This document shows positions 54,534 through 62,990 of a stretch of 64,000 nt of DNA, in pieces (positions within the stretch are counted from its first letter, which is position 1; every line of letters begins with the position of its first letter). The DNA is from Herbaspirillum rhizosphaerae (GTDB taxonomy: Bacteria; Pseudomonadota; Gammaproteobacteria; Burkholderiales; Burkholderiaceae_D), in the NCBI RefSeq assembly GCF_001189965.1, contig NZ_LFLU01000010.1, forward strand, positions 1 through 64,000, given 5' to 3'. The notes under the pieces are model-generated. The model searched no databases. It saw only the letters and a program-made list of their open reading frames with translations, and had not been told where the DNA came from. Made by a program: the position numbers and the translations under genes.

Positions 54534-56369
54534 TCAGCCTTGCGTCTGTCGCTGCAGTTCTGCGCGGACATCCTCGATGACCTTGCTCCAGTCGCCGGGC
54601 TTTTCCTGGCGGAAGATGCGCATGCTCGGATACCACGGCGAATCGTTGCGGCCCAGCAGCCAGCGCCAGTCGGTGTTGCAGCGATTGAGCAGCCAGACCG
54701 GCTTGCCCAGCGAACCTGCCAGATGGGCGGCGGCGGTATCGACCGAAATCACCAGATCGAGGTTGGCTATCAATGCGGCAGTATCGGAAAAATCGCGCAG
54801 GTCGCGCGTGTAGTCGACGAGACGCGGGCCGCCGAGGTTGAGGCCCGACGATTGGCCGCCGAGGTTGAAGCTCAGCGAAGTCAGGGTGCTGTTCTGCGGT
54901 TGCACGGCGAAGAATTCGATCTGGTCGTTTTGCAGCAACGGCGACAGCGCGTTGAACGGGATCGAACGCGCAGCGTCGAGTCGTTTGGTTGCCGGGCTGT
55001 TGACGCGCGGGTTGCTGCCGGACCAGACGATGCCGACGCGCGGCTTGCGTTTTTCGCCGAGGCGGACCTTCCAGCTTTCGGATTTGGCCGGATCCGGCTG
55101 CAGGTAACCGGCGCCGGGGATGTCGTTGAGCGAAAACGTCTGGCAGGCAAGCGGCAGGCTCATCAGCGGGCAATGCAGGTCGAACGGCGGCAACTGCTCG
55201 CCGGTCGCCAGCACCGCGCCGACGCCTTTGATCGTGGCCATCAGGGGCTTGAGCGCCGGTTGCACCTGCAGGATGACGCGTGCGCCGCGTTCGGCCAGCA
55301 TGGGAACGTAACGTGCGAATTGCAGCGTGTCGCCGAAGCCTTGCTCGGAATGCAGCAGGATGGTTTTGCCGGCCAGCGGAACCTCGCCCAGCCACAGCGG
55401 CTGCGTGAAATAGCGCTGGGTCTTGCGCATCTGCTCGGTCTGCCAGCGTTGTTCGTACTGGCGCCAGCCGGCTTCGAGATTGCCGAGCTTGAGGTTGCAC
55501 AGCGCCGTGTTCCAGCGCGCCGACTGGTAGTTGGGATCGCTGGAGGGCACTTGCGCATAAGCGGCGATGGCTTCGTCGTAGCGTTGCAGTTCTTCCAGCG
55601 TGACGGCGCGGTTGTAGGCCATGTCGGGATAATCCGGCAGCAGCGCGATGGCGCGGTCGTAACCGGCGAGCGCTTCTTCCAGGCGGTTTTTGCCGGCCAG
55701 CAGATAGGCGCGGTTGGCGATTGCTTCGGCGAAATCCGGCTCGATTTCCAGCACCTTGTCATAGGTCGCCATGGCTTCGTCGATGCGGTCGAATTCCTTG
55801 AGCGTGTTGGCCAGGTTGAACAAGGCTTCCGGGTATTCCGGCGCAGCTTCCACGGCTTTCTCGTAGCAGGTAAGGGCCTCGCGCAGACGGCCCAGGTCGT
55901 TGAGCGAGTTGCCTTGCTTGAGCCAGGCCTGGGCATGGTCAGGCTTGACGGCCAGTACGCGCTTGTAGCAATCCAGCGCTTCCATGTGGCGCTTCATCGC
56001 GCGCAACACGTTGCCGCGGCGGTACAGCGCTTCGGTGAAATCGGACTTGAGCGCCAGCACCAGATCGTAGCTGCGCAGGGCCTCGGTGTAACGCTCCAGA
56101 TCTTCCAGCGCGGTGGCGCGGTCGAATTGCGCATCGATATGGGTAGGGTTGATCTTGAGCGCCTGGTCGATCCATTCGATGGCGCCGGCCGGATCTTCGC
56201 GGTGCAGTTGCAGCATGCCCATCAGATACAGCGCCTGGAAGTGCCTGGGCGCCTTGGCCAGCACTTTCTTGTACATGGCTTCCGCCTTGTCGTGGTCGCC
56301 GCGCTGGTGCAGGACGACGGCTTGCTGAATTTGTGCTGCAATGGCTGGATTCTGGGGTGTAGGCCGCAT
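54534..56369 (-). CDS. TPR protein with C-terminal glycosyltransferase-like domain
   Basis: 611-residue protein. The N-terminal ~290 residues are at least seven tetratricopeptide repeats (AEAMYKKVLAKAPRHFQALY, ALRSYDLVLALKSDFTEALY, ALDCYKRVLAVKPDHAQAWL and so on). The C-terminal half resembles GT-B/family 9-type domains: LLHSEQGFGDTLQFARYV, VGIVWSGSNPRVN and DLVISVDTAAAHLAGSLGKPVWLL. Such proteins are common in betaproteobacteria and may modify proteins or glycans, but catalysis is unproven. The start at 56369 begins at the TPR array; a start 66 bp upstream is possible. Confidence 0.82.
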   Translation of the reverse strand: MRPTPQNPAIAAQIQQAVVLHQRGDHDKAEAMYKKVLAKAPRHFQALYLMGMLQLHREDPAGAIEWIDQALKINPTHIDAQFDRATALEDLERYTEALRSYDLVLALKSDFTEALYRRGNVLRAMKRHMEALDCYKRVLAVKPDHAQAWLKQGNSLNDLGRLREALTCYEKAVEAAPEYPEALFNLANTLKEFDRIDEAMATYDKVLEIEPDFAEAIANRAYLLAGKNRLEEALAGYDRAIALLPDYPDMAYNRAVTLEELQRYDEAIAAYAQVPSSDPNYQSARWNTALCNLKLGNLEAGWRQYEQRWQTEQMRKTQRYFTQPLWLGEVPLAGKTILLHSEQGFGDTLQFARYVPMLAERGARVILQVQPALKPLMATIKGVGAVLATGEQLPPFDLHCPLMSLPLACQTFSLNDIPGAGYLQPDPAKSESWKVRLGEKRKPRVGIVWSGSNPRVNSPATKRLDAARSIPFNALSPLLQNDQIEFFAVQPQNSTLTSLSFNLGGQSSGLNLGGPRLVDYTRDLRDFSDTAALIANLDLVISVDTAAAHLAGSLGKPVWLLNRCNTDWRWLLGRNDSPWYPSMRIFRQEKPGDWSKVIEDVRAELQRQTQG

Positions 56370-56589
56370 AAGCTGAGAGTCTGGGTGACGTTTCGTGAGA
56401 AAGTGAGAACTAAGCGTGAAGCAAGGGTGAACCAAGCGTTAAGTTTTCACGATGCTACACAAAAAAACAGCCCTCATGTCGGATTTCGCCGTCTGCGGCC
56501 AGCATGGCGCGGTGTTTTCTTTTACACTCGCAGAGGCCCGATGGGGCTGCTCAGCATCCAAGAACATATTTATAGCCGGAGTTTCAGCC

Positions 56590-57273
56590 ATGACTTACGC
56601 CATACCCGTTCCCGCCATCACCACCGTACCGGTCGTCGGCGGCGATCCTTTCCCTGTGCGCCGCATCTACTGCGTCGGCCGCAATTACGCTGCTCATGCG
56701 CGCGAAATGGGTCACGATCCGAACCGCGAACCGCCGTTTTTCTTCATGAAGCCGACCGACACCATCGTGCCGACCGACAGCGAGGTGCCGTATCCGAGCA
56801 AGACCAACGACTACCAGCATGAGATCGAAATGGTGGTGGCTCTGGGCAAGGGCGGCCGCGATATTCCGGTGGAAAAAGCGCTGGAACTGGTGTTCGGCTA
56901 TGCCGTCGGCCTCGACATGACGCGCCGCGACCTGCAAGGCGAGGCCAAGAAGCTGGCGCGCCCGTGGGACATGGGCAAGGGCTTCGACCATTCGGCGCCG
57001 TGCGCGCCGTTGCTGCCGGTGTCGAAGATCGGCCACCCCGACAAGGGCGCGATCTGGCTCAAGGTCAACGGCGAAGTGCGCCAGCAAGGCGATCTGTCGG
57101 ACCTGATATGGAACGTGGCCGAGACCATTTCCTATCTGTCCGGGCTGGTGGAGCTGTTCCCCGGCGACCTGATTTATACCGGCACGCCGGAAGGCGTCGG
57201 CGCCGTGGTCAAGGGCGACAAGTTGCACGGCCACGTCGACGGCCTGGTCGATCTGAACGTCACGATCGTCTGA
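56590..57273 (+). CDS. Fumarylacetoacetate hydrolase-family protein (fumarylpyruvate hydrolase-like)
   Basis: 227-residue FAH-fold enzyme. RRIYCVGRNYAAHAREMG and PPFFFMKPTDTI begin the fold. The metal-binding acidic residues sit in YQHEIEMVVALG, with an Asp in VGLDMTRRDLQ. GTPEGVGAV follows near the end. The pattern is closest to fumarylpyruvate hydrolases of gentisate degradation (NagK type), although housekeeping oxaloacetate-acting members look similar. Monocistronic, with GGAG before the ATG. It is not close in sequence to the GguC/AraD1 protein. Confidence 0.82.
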   Translation: MTYAIPVPAITTVPVVGGDPFPVRRIYCVGRNYAAHAREMGHDPNREPPFFFMKPTDTIVPTDSEVPYPSKTNDYQHEIEMVVALGKGGRDIPVEKALELVFGYAVGLDMTRRDLQGEAKKLARPWDMGKGFDHSAPCAPLLPVSKIGHPDKGAIWLKVNGEVRQQGDLSDLIWNVAETISYLSGLVELFPGDLIYTGTPEGVGAVVKGDKLHGHVDGLVDLNVTIV

Positions 57274-57361
57274 TTTTCTCCTGTTTTTCCCTATGAGGGC
57301 CGTCCTTGCCGCCGTTGCCGGCGAGGCGGCCTGATTGTCATTTTTATATCGCCCGGTTGAC

Positions 57362-57407
57362 GTGACATTAAACTGTCATGAAGCCAAATTGCCGAGGGGC
57401 GTATAAT
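57362..57407 (+). promoter_or_regulatory. Predicted promoter and operator-like palindrome of rhlE
   Basis: A perfect -10 box TATAAT is at 57402-57407. Upstream is TGACA-TTAAAC-TGTCA (57363-57378). The 18 bases 57362-57379 also resemble a Pho box, with the second half CTGTCAT exact. No good -35 is present, suggesting activator dependence or another start. The resulting leader would be about 200 nt, longer than usual. A GC-rich hairpin (GCCGCC 57308 with GGCGGC 57325) just upstream may end the FAH gene. The rest of 57274-57619 shows nothing further. Confidence 0.45.
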
Positions 57408-57619
57408 AGCGGTTTGCCGGTCGGTTTCCGTTCGGCAACCTCTTGACGCGGGCGCCCTGTTTTTCATGCAGGGTCGGCGCCGCGTGATATGTCAAACATC
57501 CGTTATTACTGAAAGCAACAGAGCCTCTTCGCGAATGTGCCCGTCGCAATCTGCTGTGCAGAACATTGTGTCGCATTGCATCGATTCACGCAGGGTTCGC
57601 CTGAGGACTCATCCCTAAC

Positions 57620-59131
57620 ATGCCCGAGCAATTGCCTGAAACAGCAGTACCTGAAGTGCCTGAAGTTCGTTTTGAAGACTTCGGCCTGTCGCCCGACATC
57701 CTGAAAGCGCTGTCGGAGCAGGGGTACATCCATCCGACACCGATCCAGGCGCAGGCGATTCCTGTCGTATTGCAAGGGCGCGATGTCATGGGGGCCGCCC
57801 AGACCGGCACCGGCAAGACGGCGGGTTTCTCGCTGCCGATCATCCAATTGCTGCTGGCCCACGCCAGCACCAGCATGTCGCCGGCGCGTCACCCGGTGCG
57901 CGCGCTGATCCTCACCCCGACGCGCGAGCTGGCCGACCAGGTTGCCGACAACGTCAAAGCTTATTCCCGTTTCACGCCGCTGCGTTCCACCGTGGTCTTC
58001 GGCGGGGTCGACATGGCGCCGCAAACGGCAACCTTGCGCGCCGGCGTTGAAATCGTTATCGCGACCCCGGGCCGCCTGCTGGATCATGTCCAGCAAAAGA
58101 CCGTGAATTTGTCGCAGACCCAGATCCTGGTGATGGATGAAGCCGACCGCATGCTGGACATGGGCTTTCTGCCGGACCTGCAGCGCATCATCAACCTGCT
58201 GCCTAAGCAGCGCCAGAACCTGATGTTCTCCGCGACCTTCTCGCCGGAGATCAAGAAGCTGGCCGCCAGCTTCCAGAACAACCCGGTCACCATCGAAGTG
58301 GCGCGCAGCAACGCCACCGCCGAGCGCGTGACCCAGACCATTTACAAAGTCGACGAAGACGCCAAGAGCGAAGCCGTCGCGCATATCATCCGCGAGCGCC
58401 AGCTCAAGCAGGTGATCGTGTTTTCGAACACCAAGATCGGCGCCTCCAAACTGGCGCGCCAGCTGGAGAACGACGGCGTCAAAGCTTCCGCGATCCACGG
58501 CGATAAATCCCAGGGCGAGCGCATGGCCGCACTGGAAGCCTTCAAGCAGGGCCAGGTCGAAGTGCTGGTGGCGACCGACGTCGCCGCGCGCGGTCTGGAC
58601 ATCACCGATCTGCCTTGCGTGATCAATATCGATCTGCCGTACAACGCCGAAGACTACGTCCACCGTATCGGTCGTACCGGCCGCGCGGGCGCTTCGGGCG
58701 ATGCAATCTCGCTGTTCTCGGACAAGGACGAGCGCCTGCTGGTCGATATCGAAAAGCTGATCAAGATCAAGTTCGTGCGTTCCGAACTGACCGGTTTCGT
58801 TCCGCGTCAGCGTGGAGAGCGCAGCGATCGTGGCGAGCGTTCCGAACGCGGCGAAAGAAGCGATCGTGGCGACCGCAGCAGCAGCCGTAGCAATGGTGCC
58901 GCTGAGCGTAGCGAGCGCGTCAGCGCGCCGCGCGATACGCAATCCTATGGTCGCAGCAACGGCGGCGGCCGCAAGGAAAAAGTCGATCCGTGGTTCCTCA
59001 AGCCGTATGAGCCGACTTCGGCACCGGCGCCGGTCGAGGCCGGCGCAGCCGTTGCCAAGCCGGTAAGCAGCAAGCCGCCGAAGCACAAAGTGGCGGCGTT
59101 GCTGGGCGGCATGCCCAAGCGTCAGGCTTAA
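57620..59131 (+). CDS. rhlE: DEAD-box ATP-dependent RNA helicase RhlE
   Basis: 503-residue RNA helicase. The Q motif (YIHPTPIQAQAIP) is near residue 35, followed by AQTGTGKT, PTRELADQ, DEAD in VMDEADRMLDMGF, SATFS, and HRIGRTGRAG in the second RecA domain. A low-complexity Arg/Ser/Gly/Glu tail follows (GERSDRGERSERGERSDRGD at about 395-415), then a basic, Pro/Ala-rich end. The tail is typical of betaproteobacterial RhlE and probably binds RNA. Roles include ribosome maturation and RNA turnover, often enhanced in the cold. Confidence 0.94.
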   Translation: MPEQLPETAVPEVPEVRFEDFGLSPDILKALSEQGYIHPTPIQAQAIPVVLQGRDVMGAAQTGTGKTAGFSLPIIQLLLAHASTSMSPARHPVRALILTPTRELADQVADNVKAYSRFTPLRSTVVFGGVDMAPQTATLRAGVEIVIATPGRLLDHVQQKTVNLSQTQILVMDEADRMLDMGFLPDLQRIINLLPKQRQNLMFSATFSPEIKKLAASFQNNPVTIEVARSNATAERVTQTIYKVDEDAKSEAVAHIIRERQLKQVIVFSNTKIGASKLARQLENDGVKASAIHGDKSQGERMAALEAFKQGQVEVLVATDVAARGLDITDLPCVINIDLPYNAEDYVHRIGRTGRAGASGDAISLFSDKDERLLVDIEKLIKIKFVRSELTGFVPRQRGERSDRGERSERGERSDRGDRSSSRSNGAAERSERVSAPRDTQSYGRSNGGGRKEKVDPWFLKPYEPTSAPAPVEAGAAVAKPVSSKPPKHKVAALLGGMPKRQA

Positions 59132-59153
59132 GTTTTCGGATTAGATTTGCAAC

Positions 59154-60056
59154 TTAGGTTTGCAGCTGCGCCAGACGGCGTTGCCAGGCCGAGGTAGCAA
59201 GCTCCCAGAACGCGGCGACTTCGGTCGCCGTTGTCATTTCCAGTCCCAGAAACTCCGCAGCCAGGTGCAACTCGTCGAGCGGGCGTGTGAGATCCAGCGC
59301 CTGTGCGCCGTTTTGCTTGGACAGTTTCTCTCCGTCCGTATGCTTGACCAGCGGCACGTGCAGATAAGACGGCGTCGGATAGCCGAGCAAGCGTTGCAGG
59401 TAAATTTGCCGCGCCGTCGACTCCAGCAGGTCAACGCCGCGTACGACATGCGTCACGCCTTGCTCGGCATCGTCCACGACGACCGCCAGCTGATAAGCCC
59501 AGAAGCCATCCGCGCGTTTCAGGACGAAATCGCCGGCTTCGCTGGCCAGATGCTGGCTCTGCCATCCCAGCCAGCGATCCTCGAATGCAATCTCTTCGCC
59601 GTACTGCCCCGGTTCCGGCACGCGCACGCGCAGCGCCCGTGCAGTCTTGCCCGGCGCCAGGCCGTTGCGGCAGGTGCCGGGGTAGATGGCGGCGCCGTCC
59701 GCAGCGATCCCCAGCCGCGAATCGGCGATTTCTTTGCGACTGCAGCCGCAGGCGTAGACATGCGCGCCCAGCCGGTCGCACGCGTCGCGATAGTGTTGTT
59801 TGCGTCGGCTCTGCACCAGTACCGGCCCATCCCAGCGCATGCCGAAGGTGCGCAGGGCGGCTTCGATGTCGTGCGCCGCGCCGGCGACGGTGCGCGCTTC
59901 GTCGATGTCTTCGATGCGCAGCAGCCACTGTCCCTGATGCGCGCGCGCATCCAGATAACTGGCCATCGCGGCCACCAGCGAGCCGGCGTGCAGCGGGCCG
60001 GAAGGCGAGGGGGCAAAACGGCCGATGTAGGAGGAGGGGGCGGATGCAGACTTCAT
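59154..60056 (-). CDS. gluQ: Glutamyl-Q tRNA(Asp) synthetase
   Basis: 300-residue truncated glutamyl-tRNA synthetase paralogue that attaches glutamate to queuosine in tRNA(Asp). It contains the HIGH-like [17 protein letters not shown], zinc-ligand cysteines ([10 protein letters not shown] and a later C in YPGTCRNG) and the KMSKS-like EKLSKQNGA. It lacks the anticodon-binding domain, as expected. The start overlaps the stop of the LysR gene by 4 nt, so the two are probably co-translated. Confidence 0.94.
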   Translation of the reverse strand: MKSASAPSSYIGRFAPSPSGPLHAGSLVAAMASYLDARAHQGQWLLRIEDIDEARTVAGAAHDIEAALRTFGMRWDGPVLVQSRRKQHYRDACDRLGAHVYACGCSRKEIADSRLGIAADGAAIYPGTCRNGLAPGKTARALRVRVPEPGQYGEEIAFEDRWLGWQSQHLASEAGDFVLKRADGFWAYQLAVVVDDAEQGVTHVVRGVDLLESTARQIYLQRLLGYPTPSYLHVPLVKHTDGEKLSKQNGAQALDLTRPLDELHLAAEFLGLEMTTATEVAAFWELATSAWQRRLAQLQT

Positions 60057-60979
60057 GGCGTGACGGGGCCCAGCAGCGAACGCTGGATTTCAGGTTGCGA
60101 CAGTTGATGGAGGAACCATTTTAGAGACTTTCCCTGATCGGCCTTGGGCCAGGCCACCAGGAAATTTTCATGCGGCTTGCTCATGATGGTCTGTTTCTCG
60201 ATCAAGGCGCCGCTGTCGAGATAGTGCTGCGCCCAGAAGCGCGGCAGATGGCCGCAGCCCAGCCCGGCCAGCTGCGCCTGCAGTTTGTCGTCCACGCCCG
60301 GCACGGTCAGGGTTTCCTGGCCGGCCAGCAAGCCCATCGTGATGCCGGGATTGCTGCGGCTGCTGTCGCCGACGGCCACGGCGCGATGCTGGCGCACCAG
60401 TTCGGGCGAAAGCGGTTCCGGCGCGTCGGCCAGCGGATGGTCCGGCGCTACCGCAAAGGCCCAGTCGACTACGCCCAGCGGGCGCGTCTGGAAGCGGCCG
60501 CTGGTGCGCACGATTTCCGGTCCGTCCAGCGTGGCGCCGATGACCAGGTCGGCGCGTCCGGCCATGAGTTCTTCCCAGGTGCCGGACAAGACGCCGGGGA
60601 CGAAGCGCAGTCTGGTGCCGCCGGCTTCGCGGTCGAAGGCGGCGATCAGCGGCAGCATTTTGGCGAACGGGATGATGCTGTTGAGGACGATGCGCAATTC
60701 GGTTTCGCGGCCGGTGGCGGTGCGCTTGACGCGCTGTTCGAGATCGTCGGCGGCATGCAGCAGGTGACGGCCTTCGGTCAGCAGTTCCTGGCCGGCCGGC
60801 GTCAACTTGGCGCGATGGCCGCGCCGGTCGAACAGCAGCACGTCGAGGTCGTCTTCCAGTTTGCGCACACTGTAGGTCAGCGCCGACGGCACGCGGTCGA
60901 GCGCCAGCGCCGCAGCGGCGAAGCTGCCCTTGCGGTCGATCATGTCGAGGATTTGCAGGGCTTCCAGCGTGAGGTTCAT
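60053..60979 (-). CDS. LysR-family transcriptional regulator
   Basis: 308-residue LysR protein. The N-terminal helix-turn-helix ([38 protein letters not shown]) and effector domain ([22 protein letters not shown] and onward) are clear. It is similar to YhaJ/DhcR-like regulators that often sit divergent to quinone reductases. Here it is divergent from a flavoprotein gene, 254 bp apart, with a long inverted repeat between them. It overlaps gluQ downstream by 4 nt. Confidence 0.88.
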   Translation of the reverse strand: MNLTLEALQILDMIDRKGSFAAAALALDRVPSALTYSVRKLEDDLDVLLFDRRGHRAKLTPAGQELLTEGRHLLHAADDLEQRVKRTATGRETELRIVLNSIIPFAKMLPLIAAFDREAGGTRLRFVPGVLSGTWEELMAGRADLVIGATLDGPEIVRTSGRFQTRPLGVVDWAFAVAPDHPLADAPEPLSPELVRQHRAVAVGDSSRSNPGITMGLLAGQETLTVPGVDDKLQAQLAGLGCGHLPRFWAQHYLDSGALIEKQTIMSKPHENFLVAWPKADQGKSLKWFLHQLSQPEIQRSLLGPVTP

Positions 60980-60999
60980 GCGATGAGGGCGGTCGGAAA

Positions 61000-61057
61000 A
61001 AGCCTGTCGGCGGGTTTGTTTAAAATTTTTGAATAATATGTCTGAATTGACAGGCTT
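61000..61057. promoter_or_regulatory. Inverted repeat in the lysR / flavoprotein divergent region
   Basis: AAGCCTGTC (61000-61008) is exactly complementary to GACAGGCTT (61049-61057), and TGTC-TGAATT-GACA lies at 61039-61052. The spacing could suit a LysR tetramer bound to two sites. Confidence 0.45.
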
Positions 61058-61233
61058 ATCTCAGTGAAAGCAAGTGGATATAGTGTAGTGCACGCACAGA
61101 AAATTTGTACAAGCGCCTGAAAATATCCGATTAGTCTGCCAAAAGACGCTATTCTTTCCCGGCTTCTTCTGCAGTTCTCTCGTTAGTACATACAGGCGTC
61201 AGTTTTTCCTCTCACCCCAACAAGGAAACCAAC

Positions 61234-61809
61234 ATGAGCAAAGTCGCTATCGTTTATCACTCCGGCTACGGCCACACCAAGAAGCAAGCTGAAGCCGTGC
61301 AGGCCGGCGCCGCATCCGCCGCCGGCGCCACCGTGGACCTGATCGCCATCAACGCCGAAGGCAATATCGCCGACGCTGACTGGGCCACGCTGGACGCTGC
61401 CGACGCCATCATCTTCGGCTCGCCGACCTACATGGGTTCCGTCTCCTGGCAATTCAAGAAATTCGCCGACGCCAGCTCCAAGCCATGGTTCTCGCAAAAA
61501 TGGAAAGACAAGATCGGCGCCGCCTTCACCAATTCGGCCACGATGAACGGCGACAAGCTGTCGACCCTGCACTACCTGTTCACGCTGGGTATGCAACACA
61601 GCATGGTCTGGGTCGGCACCGGCCTGATGCCTGCCAACTCCAAGGCGGCGCAACGCAACGACATCAACTTCGTCGGTTCTTTCTCCGGTCTGATGGCGCA
61701 AAGCCCGTCGGATTCCTCGCCGGAAGAAGGCCCGCTGCCGGGCGATCTGGAAACCGCCAAGCTGTTCGGCAAGCGCGTTGCTGAAACGGCCGCGCAATTC
61801 AAGAAATAA
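61234..61809 (+). CDS. Flavodoxin-family NAD(P)H:quinone oxidoreductase (WrbA-like)
   Basis: 191-residue flavoprotein. The FMN phosphate loop is YHSGYGHTKKQAEAV, followed by AIIFGSPTYMGSVSWQFKKF and a second FMN contact (AFTNSATMNGDK). It probably reduces quinones by two electrons, protecting against redox stress. It has an AAGGA site, is monocistronic and lies opposite the LysR gene. Shorter and somewhat different from WrbA proper, so that name is not given as a symbol. Confidence 0.88.
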   Translation: MSKVAIVYHSGYGHTKKQAEAVQAGAASAAGATVDLIAINAEGNIADADWATLDAADAIIFGSPTYMGSVSWQFKKFADASSKPWFSQKWKDKIGAAFTNSATMNGDKLSTLHYLFTLGMQHSMVWVGTGLMPANSKAAQRNDINFVGSFSGLMAQSPSDSSPEEGPLPGDLETAKLFGKRVAETAAQFKK

Positions 61810-61827
61810 GCGCGACGTTTCCCATGC

Positions 61828-61860
61828 AAAAAGCCCACCGAAAGGTGGGCTTTTTGTTTA
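61828..61860. terminator. Bidirectional terminator flavoprotein / trhO
   Basis: A perfect 12-bp stem (61828-61839 with 61844-61855) has a GAAA tetraloop. Five As lie on the left and five Ts on the right, so it suits both convergent genes. Confidence 0.95.
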
Positions 61861-61884
61861 TGTGCCGCCGACAGCGGGAGATGC

Positions 61885-62784
61885 TCAGACGGTCGCACCT
61901 GCATTCGGCGCCGGGGCAGGCGCCGTCGCCAGTTCCGGAGCGCAATGCGGGCAGGATTTGCCGGGCACGTAGGCCGGCGACAATTGCTCGCGCGGCGTCA
62001 CCACGGCGCGGCAGGCGAAGCATTGCTCGGTCTGCGTTTCCTGCAATTGCGGGTTGAGCGCGGTGCGGTAGTCGAAGACGAAGCAGTCGCCCTGATAATG
62101 CGCGCCGCCGACTTCTTCAAAGTACTTGAGAATACCGCCCTCGAGCTGATAGACGCTGTCGTAGCCGATGTTTTGCATGTGGATGGCGGCTTTTTCGCAG
62201 CGGATGCCGCCGGTGCAGAAGGTCACCACGGTCTTGTCGTTCAGCTCGTCCTTGTGATCGGCGATCACTTGCGGAAACTCGGTGAATTTTTCGATGCGGT
62301 AGTCGATGGTGTTTTCAAAGGTGCCGACATCGACCTCAAAGGCGTTGCGCGTATCGACCATGACCACAGGTTTGCCGTTGTCGTCATGGCCCTGATCGAG
62401 CCAGCGCTTGAGCGTTTTGGCTTCGACGAAGGGCGCGCGGCCTTCTTCCGGCTTGATCAGCGGATGCTTCATGGTGATGATCTCGGCCTTGAGCTTGACC
62501 AGCATGCGGTTGAACGGCTGGTGTTCGGAGAAGCTTTCCTTGACCTGGATGTCGGCAAAACGCGCGTCGGCGCGCAGCCAGGTTAAAAAGGCGTCGATAT
62601 CGGCGCGCTTGCCGGCGAGGAACAGGTTGATGCCTTCGGGGCTCAGGATGACGGTGCCGCGCAGCTTGTGCTGCTGGCAGAATGCCAGAAACACTGGGCG
62701 CTTTTCGGCGGTGTCGTTGAAGGTGATGAATTTATAGGCCGCGATGTTGACGTACGAATTTGCGGTTTCTTGCATTTGTTGCAT
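61885..62784 (-). CDS. trhO: tRNA uridine(34) hydroxylase TrhO (rhodanese-related)
   Basis: 299-residue YceA/TrhO-family protein that hydroxylates uridine 34 of certain tRNAs using prephenate-independent chemistry involving oxygen. It has an acylphosphatase-like N-terminal domain ([18 protein letters not shown]). The rhodanese domain follows with the reactive Cys in [16 protein letters not shown]. The C-terminal Cys-rich segment is [14 protein letters not shown]...CPHC. The order and lengths are normal for the family. The ATG at 62784 has a second in-frame ATG 9 nt later. Confidence 0.92.
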   Translation of the reverse strand: MQQMQETANSYVNIAAYKFITFNDTAEKRPVFLAFCQQHKLRGTVILSPEGINLFLAGKRADIDAFLTWLRADARFADIQVKESFSEHQPFNRMLVKLKAEIITMKHPLIKPEEGRAPFVEAKTLKRWLDQGHDDNGKPVVMVDTRNAFEVDVGTFENTIDYRIEKFTEFPQVIADHKDELNDKTVVTFCTGGIRCEKAAIHMQNIGYDSVYQLEGGILKYFEEVGGAHYQGDCFVFDYRTALNPQLQETQTEQCFACRAVVTPREQLSPAYVPGKSCPHCAPELATAPAPAPNAGATV

Positions 62785-62990
62785 GGTGATATTGCCTAAG
62801 TCTTTGAATTAACAGCATTATAAACGCCCCGAGGCCATTCTGCGCCGCACGCGTGCAGCAATTTGCGGGATCCATGATGCAAATCAAACAGCGTCGACCG
62901 AGACCGTCTTCCGGGTATGTTGTTGTCTTGTGATTGCTAATCGTAAATTCCACCTGAGCGGCATGTCACGGCACGGTAAAATATGGCCCT

